Assembly (NCBI RefSeq): GCF_040530035.1
Contig: NZ_JBEWCD010000003.1
Location: forward strand, 124,001-188,000
Length of the DNA: 64,000 nt
Origin: Roseibium sp. HPY-6
GTDB taxonomy: Bacteria > Pseudomonadota > Alphaproteobacteria > Rhizobiales > Stappiaceae
Direction: 5' to 3'
This document shows positions 1 to 8,764 of this stretch, one piece after another. How positions within the stretch are numbered: position 1 is the first letter of the stretch; the number at the start of each line of letters is the position of its first letter. Made by a program: the position numbers and the translations under genes. The notes under the pieces were generated by a model. It was not told where the DNA came from. It was given only the letters and a program-made list of their open reading frames with translations, and made no database searches.

Positions 1-910
1 GGTCGACGGCACGCGCAAATGGCTGTTCCGGTTTCTGCCGCGCGGTGCCGGCCGGCCGGTTGAGGTTGAGACTGTCTATATTCCTGAAGAAGGCCGCGGG
101 ACGCTTTGCGTGTCTTCGCAGGTGGGATGCACGCTGACCTGTACTTTCTGCCATACCGGCACGCAAAAGCTGGTGCGGAATCTGACGGCCGAAGAAATCC
201 TGTCGCAGATCCTGATGGCGCGTGACAGGCTCGGAGATTTTCCCGATGCCGCGACGCCGCAAGGCGCCATTGTTCCATCAGAAGGGCGCTTGGTCTCAAA
301 CATCGTGATGATGGGCATGGGCGAACCGCTCTACAATTTCGACAACGTCAAAAAGGCGCTGCTGATCGCGTCAGACGGCGACGGCCTCTCGCTTTCCAAG
401 CGTCGCATCACATTATCCACATCAGGTGTCGTTCCGGAAATTTTCCGAACCGGCGATGAAATCGGCTGCATGCTTGCGATTTCATTGCACGCTGTTCGTG
501 ACGATTTGCGCGACGTGCTGGTTCCGATCAACAAGAAATGGAACATCGAGGCGCTTCTGGATGCCTGCCGCCAGTATCCGGGTCTTTCCAATGCCAAGCG
601 GATCACATTTGAGTATGTGATGCTGAAAGGTGTGAACGACAGCAATCAGGATGCACTGGATCTCGTCCGCCTTTTGAAGGGCATTCCGGCCAAGATCAAT
701 CTGATCCCGTTCAATCCCTGGCCGGGATCCCAATATGAGTGCTCCGACTGGGAGCGGATCGAGGAATTTGCGGATATCGTCAACCGCGCAGGATATGCCT
801 CACCCATTCGCACACCCCGTGGGCGTGACATCTTTGCTGCCTGCGGCCAGCTCAAGTCAGCTTCGGAGCGTATGCGCAAGAAAGACCGCGAGGCTCTGGC
901 CGCGTCCTGA
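1..910 (+). CDS. rlmN: 23S rRNA (adenine2503-C2)-methyltransferase RlmN, 5' truncated
   Basis: Radical-SAM methyltransferase that methylates C2 of A2503 in 23S rRNA and, in the family, A37 of some tRNAs; cytoplasmic. The frame is open from base 2 and the N-terminus lies outside the window. The radical-SAM cysteine cluster CTLTCTFC is encoded near 131-154, followed by the GMGEP motif near 313-327 and the family's C-terminal segment with a TPRG stretch and a late Cys (AACGQL). About 302 residues are visible, so roughly the first hundred residues of a normal RlmN are missing. It stands alone, with about 240 nt before the next gene. Family assignment is firm. Confidence 0.95.
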   Translation, partial: VDGTRKWLFRFLPRGAGRPVEVETVYIPEEGRGTLCVSSQVGCTLTCTFCHTGTQKLVRNLTAEEILSQILMARDRLGDFPDAATPQGAIVPSEGRLVSNIVMMGMGEPLYNFDNVKKALLIASDGDGLSLSKRRITLSTSGVVPEIFRTGDEIGCMLAISLHAVRDDLRDVLVPINKKWNIEALLDACRQYPGLSNAKRITFEYVMLKGVNDSNQDALDLVRLLKGIPAKINLIPFNPWPGSQYECSDWERIEEFADIVNRAGYASPIRTPRGRDIFAACGQLKSASERMRKKDREALAAS

Positions 911-1147
911 CATTCTTTTTTACGCTCTGCAGCCACAACGGGTTGCTGACTGCATTTGCCTGCCGACCGGCGCCGGACCTGCCGGTGAAAGCAGGGGCCT
1001 TCTTAAAAGCACCGATCAAGCCTGCACACATTCGGGTGATGCTGAAACGGCCCGTCATGGAAAGAAATTCAGGTTGTATTATCTTCATCAATGGACATTT
1101 TTAAGGGGAGGGGCTCACCAAAGCGTACCTTTGGGAGACCGTGCATC

Positions 1148-1759
1148 ATGAGCAAACAGGTTCTGATACTTATTGTCCTGCTTATCCTTTCGGGCGTTCT
1201 CGTCGACGCCTTTGCCCAAACCCAGCCGTCAGACGGTCATATCACAATTGAAGATCCAGCGGATCTCAGCAAGGAAGAGGCTCAAAGGATCTATGCGGGT
1301 CTGAAAGACCGAATGAGCAGCCTTTACGCCATCGCGGACCTGCCTGCGATTGAGGGCTACCAGTCCTGGACATTGTTCAACGACGCACCCTACATTTCGG
1401 CGACTCATGGCAGGCGTTACGTCAACAACTATGCCAACGCGATCGCGGCCAACTACGCGATCCTGAAGGAAGGGGAAAAGCTCCCCGCCGGGTCCGTGCT
1501 TGCAAAGGACAGCATTACCGTGACCGGTGACGGCCGCGTCTTTCCCGGAGCCATGTTCGGCATGGAGAAGCTTGCCGAAGGAGCAAGCCCCGAGACGGCG
1601 GATTGGCGGTATTTCATGGTTGTTCCGGACGGGTCCATCGTGGGTGATACGACCGGCGACAATCCGCAGCTCATGACCTACTGCCATGAGTGCCATATTG
1701 GCGTTGAAGACCGGGACTTCACCTTCTACGTACCGGAAGAGTACCGCGTTAAAGAGTAA
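1148..1759 (+). CDS. cytochrome P460-like secreted haem protein
   Basis: Exported protein of 203 residues. An N-terminal signal peptide (hydrophobic stretch about residues 4-20, cleavage after AFA-Q) is followed by a P460-type domain ending in a CHECH haem-binding motif (CxxCH) about 20 residues from the C-terminus. The family binds c-type haem in the periplasm, with functions ranging from hydroxylamine or NO chemistry to unknown. The ATG at 1148 is chosen over an upstream in-frame start because the signal peptide begins there. A perfect hairpin terminator lies about 60 nt downstream. It converges on the iorAB molybdenum hydroxylase genes; an electron-acceptor link is possible but only inferred. 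Confidence 0.8.
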   Translation: MSKQVLILIVLLILSGVLVDAFAQTQPSDGHITIEDPADLSKEEAQRIYAGLKDRMSSLYAIADLPAIEGYQSWTLFNDAPYISATHGRRYVNNYANAIAANYAILKEGEKLPAGSVLAKDSITVTGDGRVFPGAMFGMEKLAEGASPETADWRYFMVVPDGSIVGDTTGDNPQLMTYCHECHIGVEDRDFTFYVPEEYRVKE

Positions 1760-1816
1760 TGTATAGCTTTGTTGACGCGCCGATGGCGCGAGCAAGTGGG
1801 TTCGATCCGCACCACA

Positions 1817-1850
1817 AAAAAAAGGCCGCCGGGAGGCGGCCTTTCGTCTT
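1817..1850. terminator. bidirectional intrinsic terminator
   Basis: AAAGGCCGCC, a GGGA loop and GGCGGCCTTT form a perfect 10-bp stem at 1821-1844. An A-run precedes it and T-rich sequence follows. It sits between the convergent P460 gene and iorB and could serve both. Confidence 0.85.
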
Positions 1851-1866
1851 CTAAAGCCCGACCCGA

Positions 1867-4056
1867 TCAGACCAGTCCGGCTTTCGTTAGCGGCAGATTG
1901 GTAACCCAATCGTCTTTCGCTGCCGCGATAGCATTGGCAACGGCAGGACCGATCGGCGGTGTACCAGGCTCGCCGATACCCGTCGGAGCCTCGTTCGAAG
2001 CAACGATATGGACCTCGATTTCCGGCATGTCCGATATGCGGATCGGCTCATAGGTATCGAAGTTGGTCTCTTCGACGACGCCATCTGCAAGTGTCACCTG
2101 ATTGCGCAGGATTGCACCGAGACCGTACCCGATCCCGCCCTCGACCTGAGCCCGGATGTTGTCCGGGTTGATCGGTGTGCCACAATCGACGGCGGCGACC
2201 ACTTTTTCGACCTTTACGGTGCCATCTTCACGGAAGGAGACTTCCGCAACCTCTGCGACGTAGGATCCGAAGGACTTGTGCACGGCGACACCGCGATGCC
2301 GTCCTTCAGGTGCCGGCGTGTCCCAACCGGCTTTTTCAGCCGCCAGTTTCAGCACCTCGACCTTTCTTGGGTCGTCCTTGATCATCTCGAGACGATAGGC
2401 CACCGGATCCTTGCCGGCTTCCTTGGCGATACGGTCGACCATGGTCTCCATCACATACGCTGTGTGGGTGTGCCCAACCGAACGCCACCACAAAACCGGC
2501 ACCTTCGTTTCCTGGAAGGACTGGTCCATGTTCATGAGCGGGAACGCATATGTCGTGTCGTGTGCGCCTTCCGTCATATTGTGATCGACACCGTCCTTCA
2601 TAAGCATGGCCTCAAAAGGAGTGCCCTTGACGATCGACTTGGCCGCAATGTTGTACTTGAACGCAGTAACATTGTTATCGGCATCCAGACCAACCTTGAT
2701 CTTATGCGCCGACATCGGACGGTAGTAACCGCCAGCCATGTCGTCTTCGCGAGTCCAGACGATTTTCACCGGTGCAGGATCCATTCCCGCCGCCAGCATT
2801 GCCTTCGCCAGGAAAGCAACTTCAGCGACAGGATGACTGTCAGCCTGCGCCCGCCTGCCGAAGGATCCGCCGGCCCACATCGTGTTGATCTTCACCTTCT
2901 CGAAGGGAACCTCGAGGATCGTCGCAGCGACGTTGTGATCGATCGTCTGGATCTGCGAACCGAGCCAGAGCTCAGCCGTTTCGCCGTCATAAAGAAGCGC
3001 CGCATCGAGCGGTTCCATGGCACCGTGGGCCAGGAACGGAAACTCGAAATCGGCCTCGATGACACGATCAGAGGCTTCAAGTGCCGCGTCGACATCGCCG
3101 TCTTCGCGAACCTTGACGCCCGGTTTGCCGGTCATGTCGTTGAGTTCGGCCATCATGGCATCGCTGGACCGGGTTTCCGCTTTGCTGTCGTCCCATTCGA
3201 TTTCAAGAAGATCCCGTGCCTTGATCGCCGGCCAGGTGGATTCGGCGACGACCGCGACACCATTCGGGATCTGCAGAACGTTGACGACACCAGGCACCTT
3301 CATGGCTTCAGCAGCGTCGAAGGATTTCAGCGTGCCGCCGAAACGAGGTGAACGGGCAACGACGGCAACCAGGAGATCATCTCTCTGGAAATCCATCGTG
3401 TAGGTGCCGGGTGCGCCGACGGTCTTGTTCTTGACGTCCACGCGCGGGAACGACTTGCCGATATAGACCCACTGATCGGGCGTTTTCAGTTTCGGTTCTG
3501 CCGGAACATCCTGCTGAGCGGCGAGACCGGCAAGATCACCAAGTGTAGCCGATTGACCGGATGAGTGGCTGACAATGCCGTTCGAGACCGTAATCTCTTC
3601 GGCAGGAACACCCCATTCCTGGGCGGCCGCAGCAATGATCATCGCCTTCGCGGCGGCTCCTGCCTGCCGGTACTGCATGAAGGAATTGGCCATCGCAGTG
3701 GAACCACCGGTACCCTGAACGCCGAACAGGGTATTGGCATAAACCTGCGGGTTGGACGGGGCGTGTTCGGCAGATACCTGGTCCCAGGACGCGTCGAGTT
3801 CATCAGCAACCAACGTCGTAAGACCCGTTGCCGTTCCCTGCCCCTTGTCCAGGTGCTTTGACAGCACCACGACTGTATTGTCAGGGCGGATATGCACGAA
3901 AGGCTGGATCAGCTCGCCGTCGCCTGCGGCAGCTTCCGCGCCGCGCGGCAGGTTCATCGCGAGCACAAGCCCGCCTACGGTACCGGCGGACATTTTCAAG
4001 AATGTGCGGCGAGTCGGTTTGGCCGCCTCAAGCGGCTTTTGCAACAGATGCAGCAT
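1867..4056 (-). CDS. iorB: molybdopterin-binding hydroxylase large subunit (isoquinoline 1-oxidoreductase beta-like)
   Basis: Large molybdenum-cofactor subunit of a two-subunit xanthine-oxidase-family dehydrogenase. Members oxidise N-heterocycles or aldehydes; the substrate here is not readable. The 729-residue protein begins with a Tat-type signal (RRTFLK at about residues 16-21, then a hydrophobic stretch and an AEAAAG end), so the complex is probably periplasmic. Molybdopterin-binding aldehyde-oxidase domains follow, with a GGSFGRR motif and a [13 protein letters not shown] motif near the C-terminus. The ATG at 4056 is preferred because GGAGGG precedes it and the Tat signal starts there. 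It lies 2 nt after iorA, so the two are co-transcribed. There is no FAD subunit gene, which is usual for the IorAB type. Confidence 0.88.
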   Translation of the reverse strand: MLHLLQKPLEAAKPTRRTFLKMSAGTVGGLVLAMNLPRGAEAAAGDGELIQPFVHIRPDNTVVVLSKHLDKGQGTATGLTTLVADELDASWDQVSAEHAPSNPQVYANTLFGVQGTGGSTAMANSFMQYRQAGAAAKAMIIAAAAQEWGVPAEEITVSNGIVSHSSGQSATLGDLAGLAAQQDVPAEPKLKTPDQWVYIGKSFPRVDVKNKTVGAPGTYTMDFQRDDLLVAVVARSPRFGGTLKSFDAAEAMKVPGVVNVLQIPNGVAVVAESTWPAIKARDLLEIEWDDSKAETRSSDAMMAELNDMTGKPGVKVREDGDVDAALEASDRVIEADFEFPFLAHGAMEPLDAALLYDGETAELWLGSQIQTIDHNVAATILEVPFEKVKINTMWAGGSFGRRAQADSHPVAEVAFLAKAMLAAGMDPAPVKIVWTREDDMAGGYYRPMSAHKIKVGLDADNNVTAFKYNIAAKSIVKGTPFEAMLMKDGVDHNMTEGAHDTTYAFPLMNMDQSFQETKVPVLWWRSVGHTHTAYVMETMVDRIAKEAGKDPVAYRLEMIKDDPRKVEVLKLAAEKAGWDTPAPEGRHRGVAVHKSFGSYVAEVAEVSFREDGTVKVEKVVAAVDCGTPINPDNIRAQVEGGIGYGLGAILRNQVTLADGVVEETNFDTYEPIRISDMPEIEVHIVASNEAPTGIGEPGTPPIGPAVANAIAAAKDDWVTNLPLTKAGLV

Positions 4057-4058
4057 GA

Positions 4059-4520
4059 TCAACCCTCCATCTTGTCGGCAGCAAGGTGGATCGCCTTGCG
4101 GATACGGGCGTAGGTTGCGCACCGGCAAACGTTTCCGTCCATGGCTGCGTCGATATCTTCGTCAGTCGGTTTTGGCGTTTCGTTGAGCAGCGCCGTCGCC
4201 GCCATGATCTGTCCGGACTGGCAATAGCCGCATTGCGGCACATCCAATTCGTTCCAGGCAGCCTGGACAGCTGTTGCCGCCTTGCCGTCGACACCTTCAA
4301 TCGTGGTGATTTCAGCGCCTTCGAGGTCTCCGACGAATGTCTGGCAGGACCGGATCGGGACACCGTCCCAATGGACAGTGCAGGCGCCGCAGGACGCTAT
4401 GCCGCAACCGAACTTCGTTCCCGTCATTCCGAGTTCGTCGCGCAGGGCCCATAGCAGCGGGCTTTCGGGATCGGCATCTAGCGTGCGCGTTTCCCCATTG
4501 ATTTTGAGTGTTATTGACAT
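4059..4520 (-). CDS. iorA: (2Fe-2S)-binding subunit of molybdenum hydroxylase (isoquinoline 1-oxidoreductase alpha-like)
   Basis: Small iron-sulfur subunit (153 residues) that passes electrons from the molybdenum subunit. The plant-type ferredoxin cluster [11 protein letters not shown] is near residues 39-49 with its fourth ligand in the N-terminal half. The second cluster uses CGYCQSGQ and CRCATY in the C-terminal half. The protein has no signal peptide and may be carried across the membrane with the Tat-bearing large subunit, as known for this family. It is first in an operon with iorB and divergent from a TetR gene. The inverted repeats in the 179-nt intergenic region suggest repression by that TetR protein. 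Confidence 0.9.
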   Translation of the reverse strand: MSITLKINGETRTLDADPESPLLWALRDELGMTGTKFGCGIASCGACTVHWDGVPIRSCQTFVGDLEGAEITTIEGVDGKAATAVQAAWNELDVPQCGYCQSGQIMAATALLNETPKPTDEDIDAAMDGNVCRCATYARIRKAIHLAADKMEG

Positions 4521-4560
4521 GAAGGGCGTCTCCCTTGGCTGGCCTTAACTGGCTAAAGGG

Positions 4561-4620
4561 TGTAAACTACACTGTGCAGTGTAATACCGACTTCCGCGTC
4601 TGTAAACGCCCTAGTTTACA
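4561..4620. promoter_or_regulatory. two inverted repeats between iorA and the TetR gene (probable operators)
   Basis: TACACT-4 nt-AGTGTA at 4568-4583, and TGTAAAC-6 nt-GTTTACA at 4601-4620. A further copy of the TGTAAAC half-site is at 4561-4567. Perfect arms in a divergent promoter region beside a TetR-family gene make these likely repressor sites; which protein binds is an inference. Confidence 0.6.
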
Positions 4621-4699
4621 TAGGGCGTATTTTTTGGGAAAAAAGAACCGGGGGATACAAAACAACGAACCATGCAACAGGGGCCGACTTGAGCAGAAA

Positions 4700-5317
4700 A
4701 TGTCCGTATCCGATCAGAAGAAAAAGCAGATAGTAGAAGCTGCAATCGCGGAGTTTCAGGAGAAAGGTTATGCCGGCGCGAGCATGGACCGCATCTCCGA
4801 GCGCGCGCAGGTCTCCAAGCGGACGGTCTACAATCACTTCGAAAGCAAGGACGTTCTTTTCCGGGCGATCAACCAGTGCCTTGCCGACCAGATCAACTCG
4901 GCGCTCGAGCTCCCCTATGACGCCGAACTGCCCATTCGGGACGCGCTCGTCCGGCTGGGGTGGGCAGAGGGCGAACTGATGATCAATCCCTGTTTCATGA
5001 GCCTCGCGCGCATGATCATGAGCGAAACCATTCGCGACCCGGAACTGGCTGCCGACATGAACGCGCGCATGACCAAGCTGGTCGTTTTTGCCGAATTCAT
5101 CGAGCGCGCCACCAGCGAAGGCAAGCTGAGGGCAAAAGATCCCGCCGTCGCGGCCGAACAGTTCCTCGGCCTGATCAAGTCCCGCGCATTCTTTCCCAAC
5201 ATCTACGCCGCCCGCGTCCCGGGCCGCGAGGAAGTCGGAACAATTATCGAGGAAAGCGTCGATCTGTTTCTGGCGAGATACGGCGTTGCATCCGCGGCCA
5301 AACCGGCAGCAGAGTAG
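4700..5317 (+). CDS. TetR/AcrR family transcriptional regulator
   Basis: Regulator of 205 residues. The N-terminal helix-turn-helix lies at about residues 8-55, with the typical AAIAEFQEKGYAGASMDRI and VSKRTVYNHFESKD elements. A TetR C-terminal ligand domain of the AefR/YsiA-like type follows. The frame is open further upstream, but the ATG at 4700 gives a normal TetR N-terminus; longer starts would place the inverted-repeat operators inside the coding region. It is transcribed away from iorAB and is the natural candidate regulator of that operon and of itself. The inducer is unknown. Confidence 0.88.
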   Translation: MSVSDQKKKQIVEAAIAEFQEKGYAGASMDRISERAQVSKRTVYNHFESKDVLFRAINQCLADQINSALELPYDAELPIRDALVRLGWAEGELMINPCFMSLARMIMSETIRDPELAADMNARMTKLVVFAEFIERATSEGKLRAKDPAVAAEQFLGLIKSRAFFPNIYAARVPGREEVGTIIEESVDLFLARYGVASAAKPAAE

Positions 5318-5422
5318 CCCTCCGGTACTCTTGGCCAAGCGCAATTTCTTGCGCGCAAGGCAGGTGCCTCACACCACCAACGGATTTATCCGAAAACCCT
5401 TGCTTCCAGACGCAGTCCCCTT

Positions 5423-5640
5423 TTGTCATCCTTTTGCTGGCAGGGATCCAGTAATTACAGGCTGCAGAAACAGGTGATAGTGGCTGCGGCGTACTGGTTC
5501 CCGGATCTGCGCTTCGCTGCGTCCGGGATGACAAGGTCCAAGGTTGGCGGCTTAGCCGCGAAGCCAACAAACTCATGTCCCGCGACACCTATCACCTCAT
5601 CCTGAGGAGGCACGCAGTGCTGTCTCGTAGGATGGGCTGC
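5423..5640. repeat. composite palindromic repeat, copy 1 (right end truncated)
   Basis: The first module (5423-5534) is bounded by TTGTCATCC and GGATGACAA. A linker containing TTGGCGGCTT...GAAGCCAA follows, then the start of a second module (CCTCATCCTGAGGAG). The second module ends without its right terminal repeat. The same order recurs at 5705 and 6896. It has the structure of a mosaic intergenic element (BIME/RIME-like) and encodes no recognisable protein. Confidence 0.8.
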
Positions 5641-5704
5641 TCACTCAGAAACTACCGCCCATGCTTCGAAACAAGATTTCTTTTCGATTTCCGTGCACCA
5701 ACGC

Positions 5705-5976
5705 TTGTCATCCCTGCGCAGGCAGGGATCCAGTAATTACAGGCCGCAGAACCAAGTCATAGCGGCTGCGGCGTACTGGTTCCCGGATCAGCGCTGCGTC
5801 CGAGATGACAAAGTCCACGGTTGGCGGCTTCGCCGCGAAGCCAACAAACTCATGTCCCGCGACACCTATCACCTCATCCTGAGGAAGCACGCAGTGCTGT
5901 CTCGAAGGATGGGCTACGTTGTTGGAAATTGCCATGCGTCCTTCGAGACGGGCTTGCAGCCCTCCTCAGGATGAGG
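5705..5976. repeat. composite palindromic repeat, copy 2 (complete)
   Basis: Module a runs from TTGTCATCC at 5705 to GATGACAA at 5811 and contains an ATCCCTGC/GCAGGGAT hairpin. Module b (5872-5976) runs from CCTCATCCTGAGGAA to CTCCTCAGGATGAGG, an inverted terminal repeat matching at 14 of 15 positions. It is nearly identical to copy 1 over its first 200 nt and lies about 65 nt downstream of it. Confidence 0.85.
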
Positions 5977-6135
5977 AAGACACACGACTGCTGCATGATC
6001 TGAAAAGACGAGGCGATCTGCGCAAATTCCACCTCAAGCTGCTAACCAGCTCAACCACCGATGCAATGTGCGGTGGTACCCTGCACTTTTGCATGCTAAT
6101 CAGCCTCCGCAACTCGCCAACAAGACCGGACCAGC

Positions 6136-6798
6136 ATGGATTCCCAATTTACTTCCGAAACTCTCATCCTCAAGCCTGATCCCGTAAAGCAGCGAATTTT
6201 CGTGCTGGGTCTGCCAACTATTTTGGTTATTTTCCTAGGCTTCCTGCTTTTTGCCATTTTCGACGATATCCAAATCGGCTTTCTGGTTGTCCTGGCAATC
6301 GGGGCAGTCACTTACTGGTTCGGTTTCCGTTATCTGCGCAGGATGCAAAAGGAAAGCCTTCTGGAACTTTCCAGCAACGGTCTGGCTTTAACGCTCTTTG
6401 GTGACACAAGTTTTCACGCTTGGCGTGATCTTTCTCGCATTACCCTGTTGGAGAACACATGGCGGGATGATCACGGCAAATTTCCCGTACACACATACTA
6501 CCTGTCTGCGCGCCTGCTTTCGTCAAAAGACGAAAACCCGGACCACCCAACTGAAGAATCAGATGCGGATCTGCTCATACCAATAGACATGTATATTTCG
6601 CATCACCGCTTTTCTGGGCGGACTGAGGAACAAGAGGCTGCCTGCAAGTCGGCACCGGATTTGGCAAACACGCTCAATGCCTGGAGAGACTTTGCGCTAG
6701 ACATTGAAATTGCAGCCATCCCGACGCCAATCATTCAAACAGAAACCGATAAATTGTCCGAACTTGCGCGCTCACTCAGGTCCGGCCTGACAAGCTGA
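6136..6798 (+). CDS. hypothetical two-span inner membrane protein
   Basis: Protein of 220 residues with no family recognised. Two adjacent transmembrane segments lie at about residues 22-44 and 49-67, followed by a basic turn (RRMQK) and a soluble, probably cytoplasmic domain of about 145 residues with alternating hydrophobic strands. The layout resembles PH-like or YcxB-type membrane proteins, and the gene at 34850-35401 has a similar plan, but no homology is claimed. Copies 2 and 3 of the palindromic repeat flank it. Codon use is less GC-rich than in neighbouring core genes. Confidence 0.65.
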   Translation: MDSQFTSETLILKPDPVKQRIFVLGLPTILVIFLGFLLFAIFDDIQIGFLVVLAIGAVTYWFGFRYLRRMQKESLLELSSNGLALTLFGDTSFHAWRDLSRITLLENTWRDDHGKFPVHTYYLSARLLSSKDENPDHPTEESDADLLIPIDMYISHHRFSGRTEEQEAACKSAPDLANTLNAWRDFALDIEIAAIPTPIIQTETDKLSELARSLRSGLTS

Positions 6799-6895
6799 CG
6801 AGTTCGCATCGTCCGGCAATCAATCCCCGCACTGTCTCTGAAATCATCGAGATAAACTTCGTTTGAGAGACTACAAACCTTTCCTTTGTCATCCC

Positions 6896-7155
6896 TGCGC
6901 AGGCAGGGATCCGGTAAATGCAAGCCGCAGAAACAGGTCATAGCAGCTGCGGCGTACTGGTTCCCGAATCTGCGCTTCGCTGCGTACGGTGTGACAAGAT
7001 CCACGGTTGGCAACTTTGCGGCAGCGCCAGCAAACTCGTGTCCCGCAACACCACCACCTCATCCTGAGGAGGCGCGCAGTGCCGTCTCGAAGGATGGGCC
7101 GCGTACTTCGAACTTCGTGCTTCGGGACGGGCTTGCAGCCCTCCTCAGGATGAGG
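6896..7155. repeat. composite palindromic repeat, copy 3
   Basis: Same two-module order as copies 1 and 2. Module a begins TTGTCATCC and carries the ATCCCTGC/GCAGGCAGGGAT hairpin; its right end is degraded. Module b (7057-7155) has perfect 15-bp inverted ends, CCTCATCCTGAGGAG and CTCCTCAGGATGAGG. It lies about 100 nt after the 220-residue membrane protein gene and 40 nt from the end of the outer-membrane factor gene on the other strand. Confidence 0.85.
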
Positions 7156-7194
7156 ATTGAAAGAAGGGCAGCTCCATGCTGTCACACGACGAAG

Positions 7195-8748
7195 TCATCC
7201 TGCATCGTCAACCGGCTTTTCCAGAAGCTTGCCCCAGCGGGTCCGTTCCGCCATCTGATGGCGTGTTTCTTCCGAGATCAGACCGTCGACATTTTCAGGC
7301 ACCCATCCGCCGCCAAGGCCCTTGTAGACAGCGATCAGGTTGGTCAGCACATTCGCCTGCGCCGCGATAAGCCGCTCCTCGGCAACCAGCAGGCTTTTCT
7401 GGGCGTCGACGACGCGGTTGTAGGATGCCGTGCCGTCTTCATACTGGGCCTCAACCTCTGAGACGGAACTGCGCGCGGCAACCACACTTCGGCGCAGATA
7501 GACAGCCTCCTGCTTGGAACGCAGAAACGCGGTAAGCGCGTTTTCAACCTCAGAATAGGCAGTCAGAACCGTATTCTTGTAGTTCAGCAACGTTTCCTGG
7601 AATTTTGCGTCCTGCACACGGACATTGTTCTGGATACGTCCGTAGTTGAGGAAATTCCACGAAAAGGCCGGATTGAAAAACCCGGTCATCGTACCGTTGC
7701 CGAAGAGATTGGAAAAGTCGTCCGCACTGACGCCGATTGCACCGGAAATCGAAAACGCCGGATATAAATCTGCCTTGGCGACACCGATCTGGGCCGATTG
7801 CGCGGCGGCCACATATTCCGCATAGCGAACATCCGGGCGCCTGCGTAAAAGGTCGGCGGGAACGCCAATGGCGACTTCCGCCGGAACACGCGGATAGCGC
7901 GCCCGCGATCCCAGCCGCGATTTCATCTTGCCGGGCGGTTCGCTCAAGAGCAGGCTGAGCGCGTTATAGGCCTGCGCCAGTTCCGCTTCATAACCGGGAA
8001 TGCTGGCAAGCGTGTTGTTGTAAAGAACGGTGGCCTCGTCCACGTCGAGTTTCGTAGCGGCCCCGTTCTCCAGCCGCAACTTGGTCAGGTCCAGCGATTT
8101 TCGCTGAAGCCCTGCATTCTTCCGGGCGGCGGCAAGCAGTTGCTGAAGTTCGCGGACCGTTACATAAGTTGCCGCAATATCGCCCGTGAGGGTGACAAGA
8201 GCATCGTCATAAGACGCAATATTGGCCTTCAGGTTGGCATCGGCCGATTGTACGTCCCGGCGGATCTTGCCCCAGACATCGATTTCCCATCCCGCGTCGA
8301 AACCGGCGGACACACGGGTAATGTGATCGTTGACGAGGCCCACCCTCTCCAGATCCCGGATGAAGGGATCTTCCGCGCTGAAGCGGATGCTCTTCGATCC
8401 GCCATTGATTTCCTGCACCTGCGGAAACAGCTCACCCCGGGCGATACCAAGCTGCGCGCGCGCCTGATAGACCCGAACACCGGCTGCCTGCAGTTCCACA
8501 TTCTGCCGGTAGGCCTGCGCGATCAGGCTGTTGAGCGTCTCATCCCCGAAGACGTGCCACCAGGGAACGGAATTCGCACTGCGCGTTGTAAAGCCCGTCC
8601 GGCTGTCGATCGGCAGGTTGGCACCCGAACTCCAACTGTCCAAACGAGGTGCTTCGGGCCGTTCGAAATCGGGACCGACCATGCAGCCACCCAGAAGCAG
8701 CGCACCGCAAAGCGCCAGTCCAAATCCAAGTGCCGATGTTCGCCGCAT
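7195..8748 (-). CDS. NodT-family outer membrane efflux lipoprotein (OprM/TolC-like)
   Basis: Outer-membrane channel of a tripartite efflux or export system, 517 residues from this start. A lipoprotein signal peptide with lipobox LLGGC lies at about residues 18-22, followed by two outer-membrane-efflux repeats rich in Ala, Gln and Asn. The ATG at 8748 is chosen for a compact signal peptide; an ATG at 8772 would overlap the upstream gene and add eight residues. It is third in an operon after a DUF3302 gene and a HlyD adaptor. No RND, MFS or ABC pump gene is adjacent, so the inner-membrane partner, if any, is encoded elsewhere. Confidence 0.88.
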   Translation of the reverse strand: MRRTSALGFGLALCGALLLGGCMVGPDFERPEAPRLDSWSSGANLPIDSRTGFTTRSANSVPWWHVFGDETLNSLIAQAYRQNVELQAAGVRVYQARAQLGIARGELFPQVQEINGGSKSIRFSAEDPFIRDLERVGLVNDHITRVSAGFDAGWEIDVWGKIRRDVQSADANLKANIASYDDALVTLTGDIAATYVTVRELQQLLAAARKNAGLQRKSLDLTKLRLENGAATKLDVDEATVLYNNTLASIPGYEAELAQAYNALSLLLSEPPGKMKSRLGSRARYPRVPAEVAIGVPADLLRRRPDVRYAEYVAAAQSAQIGVAKADLYPAFSISGAIGVSADDFSNLFGNGTMTGFFNPAFSWNFLNYGRIQNNVRVQDAKFQETLLNYKNTVLTAYSEVENALTAFLRSKQEAVYLRRSVVAARSSVSEVEAQYEDGTASYNRVVDAQKSLLVAEERLIAAQANVLTNLIAVYKGLGGGWVPENVDGLISEETRHQMAERTRWGKLLEKPVDDAG

Positions 8749-8764
8749 GCCCGCCCCGCCTACA

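Noticed and set aside
2008..3351. 447-codon open frame on the plus strand opposite iorB
   Set aside because: It lies fully antisense to the well-supported molybdenum hydroxylase gene; its residues (runs of His, Arg, Asp) are those expected from the complement of GC-rich codons. Shadow frame.
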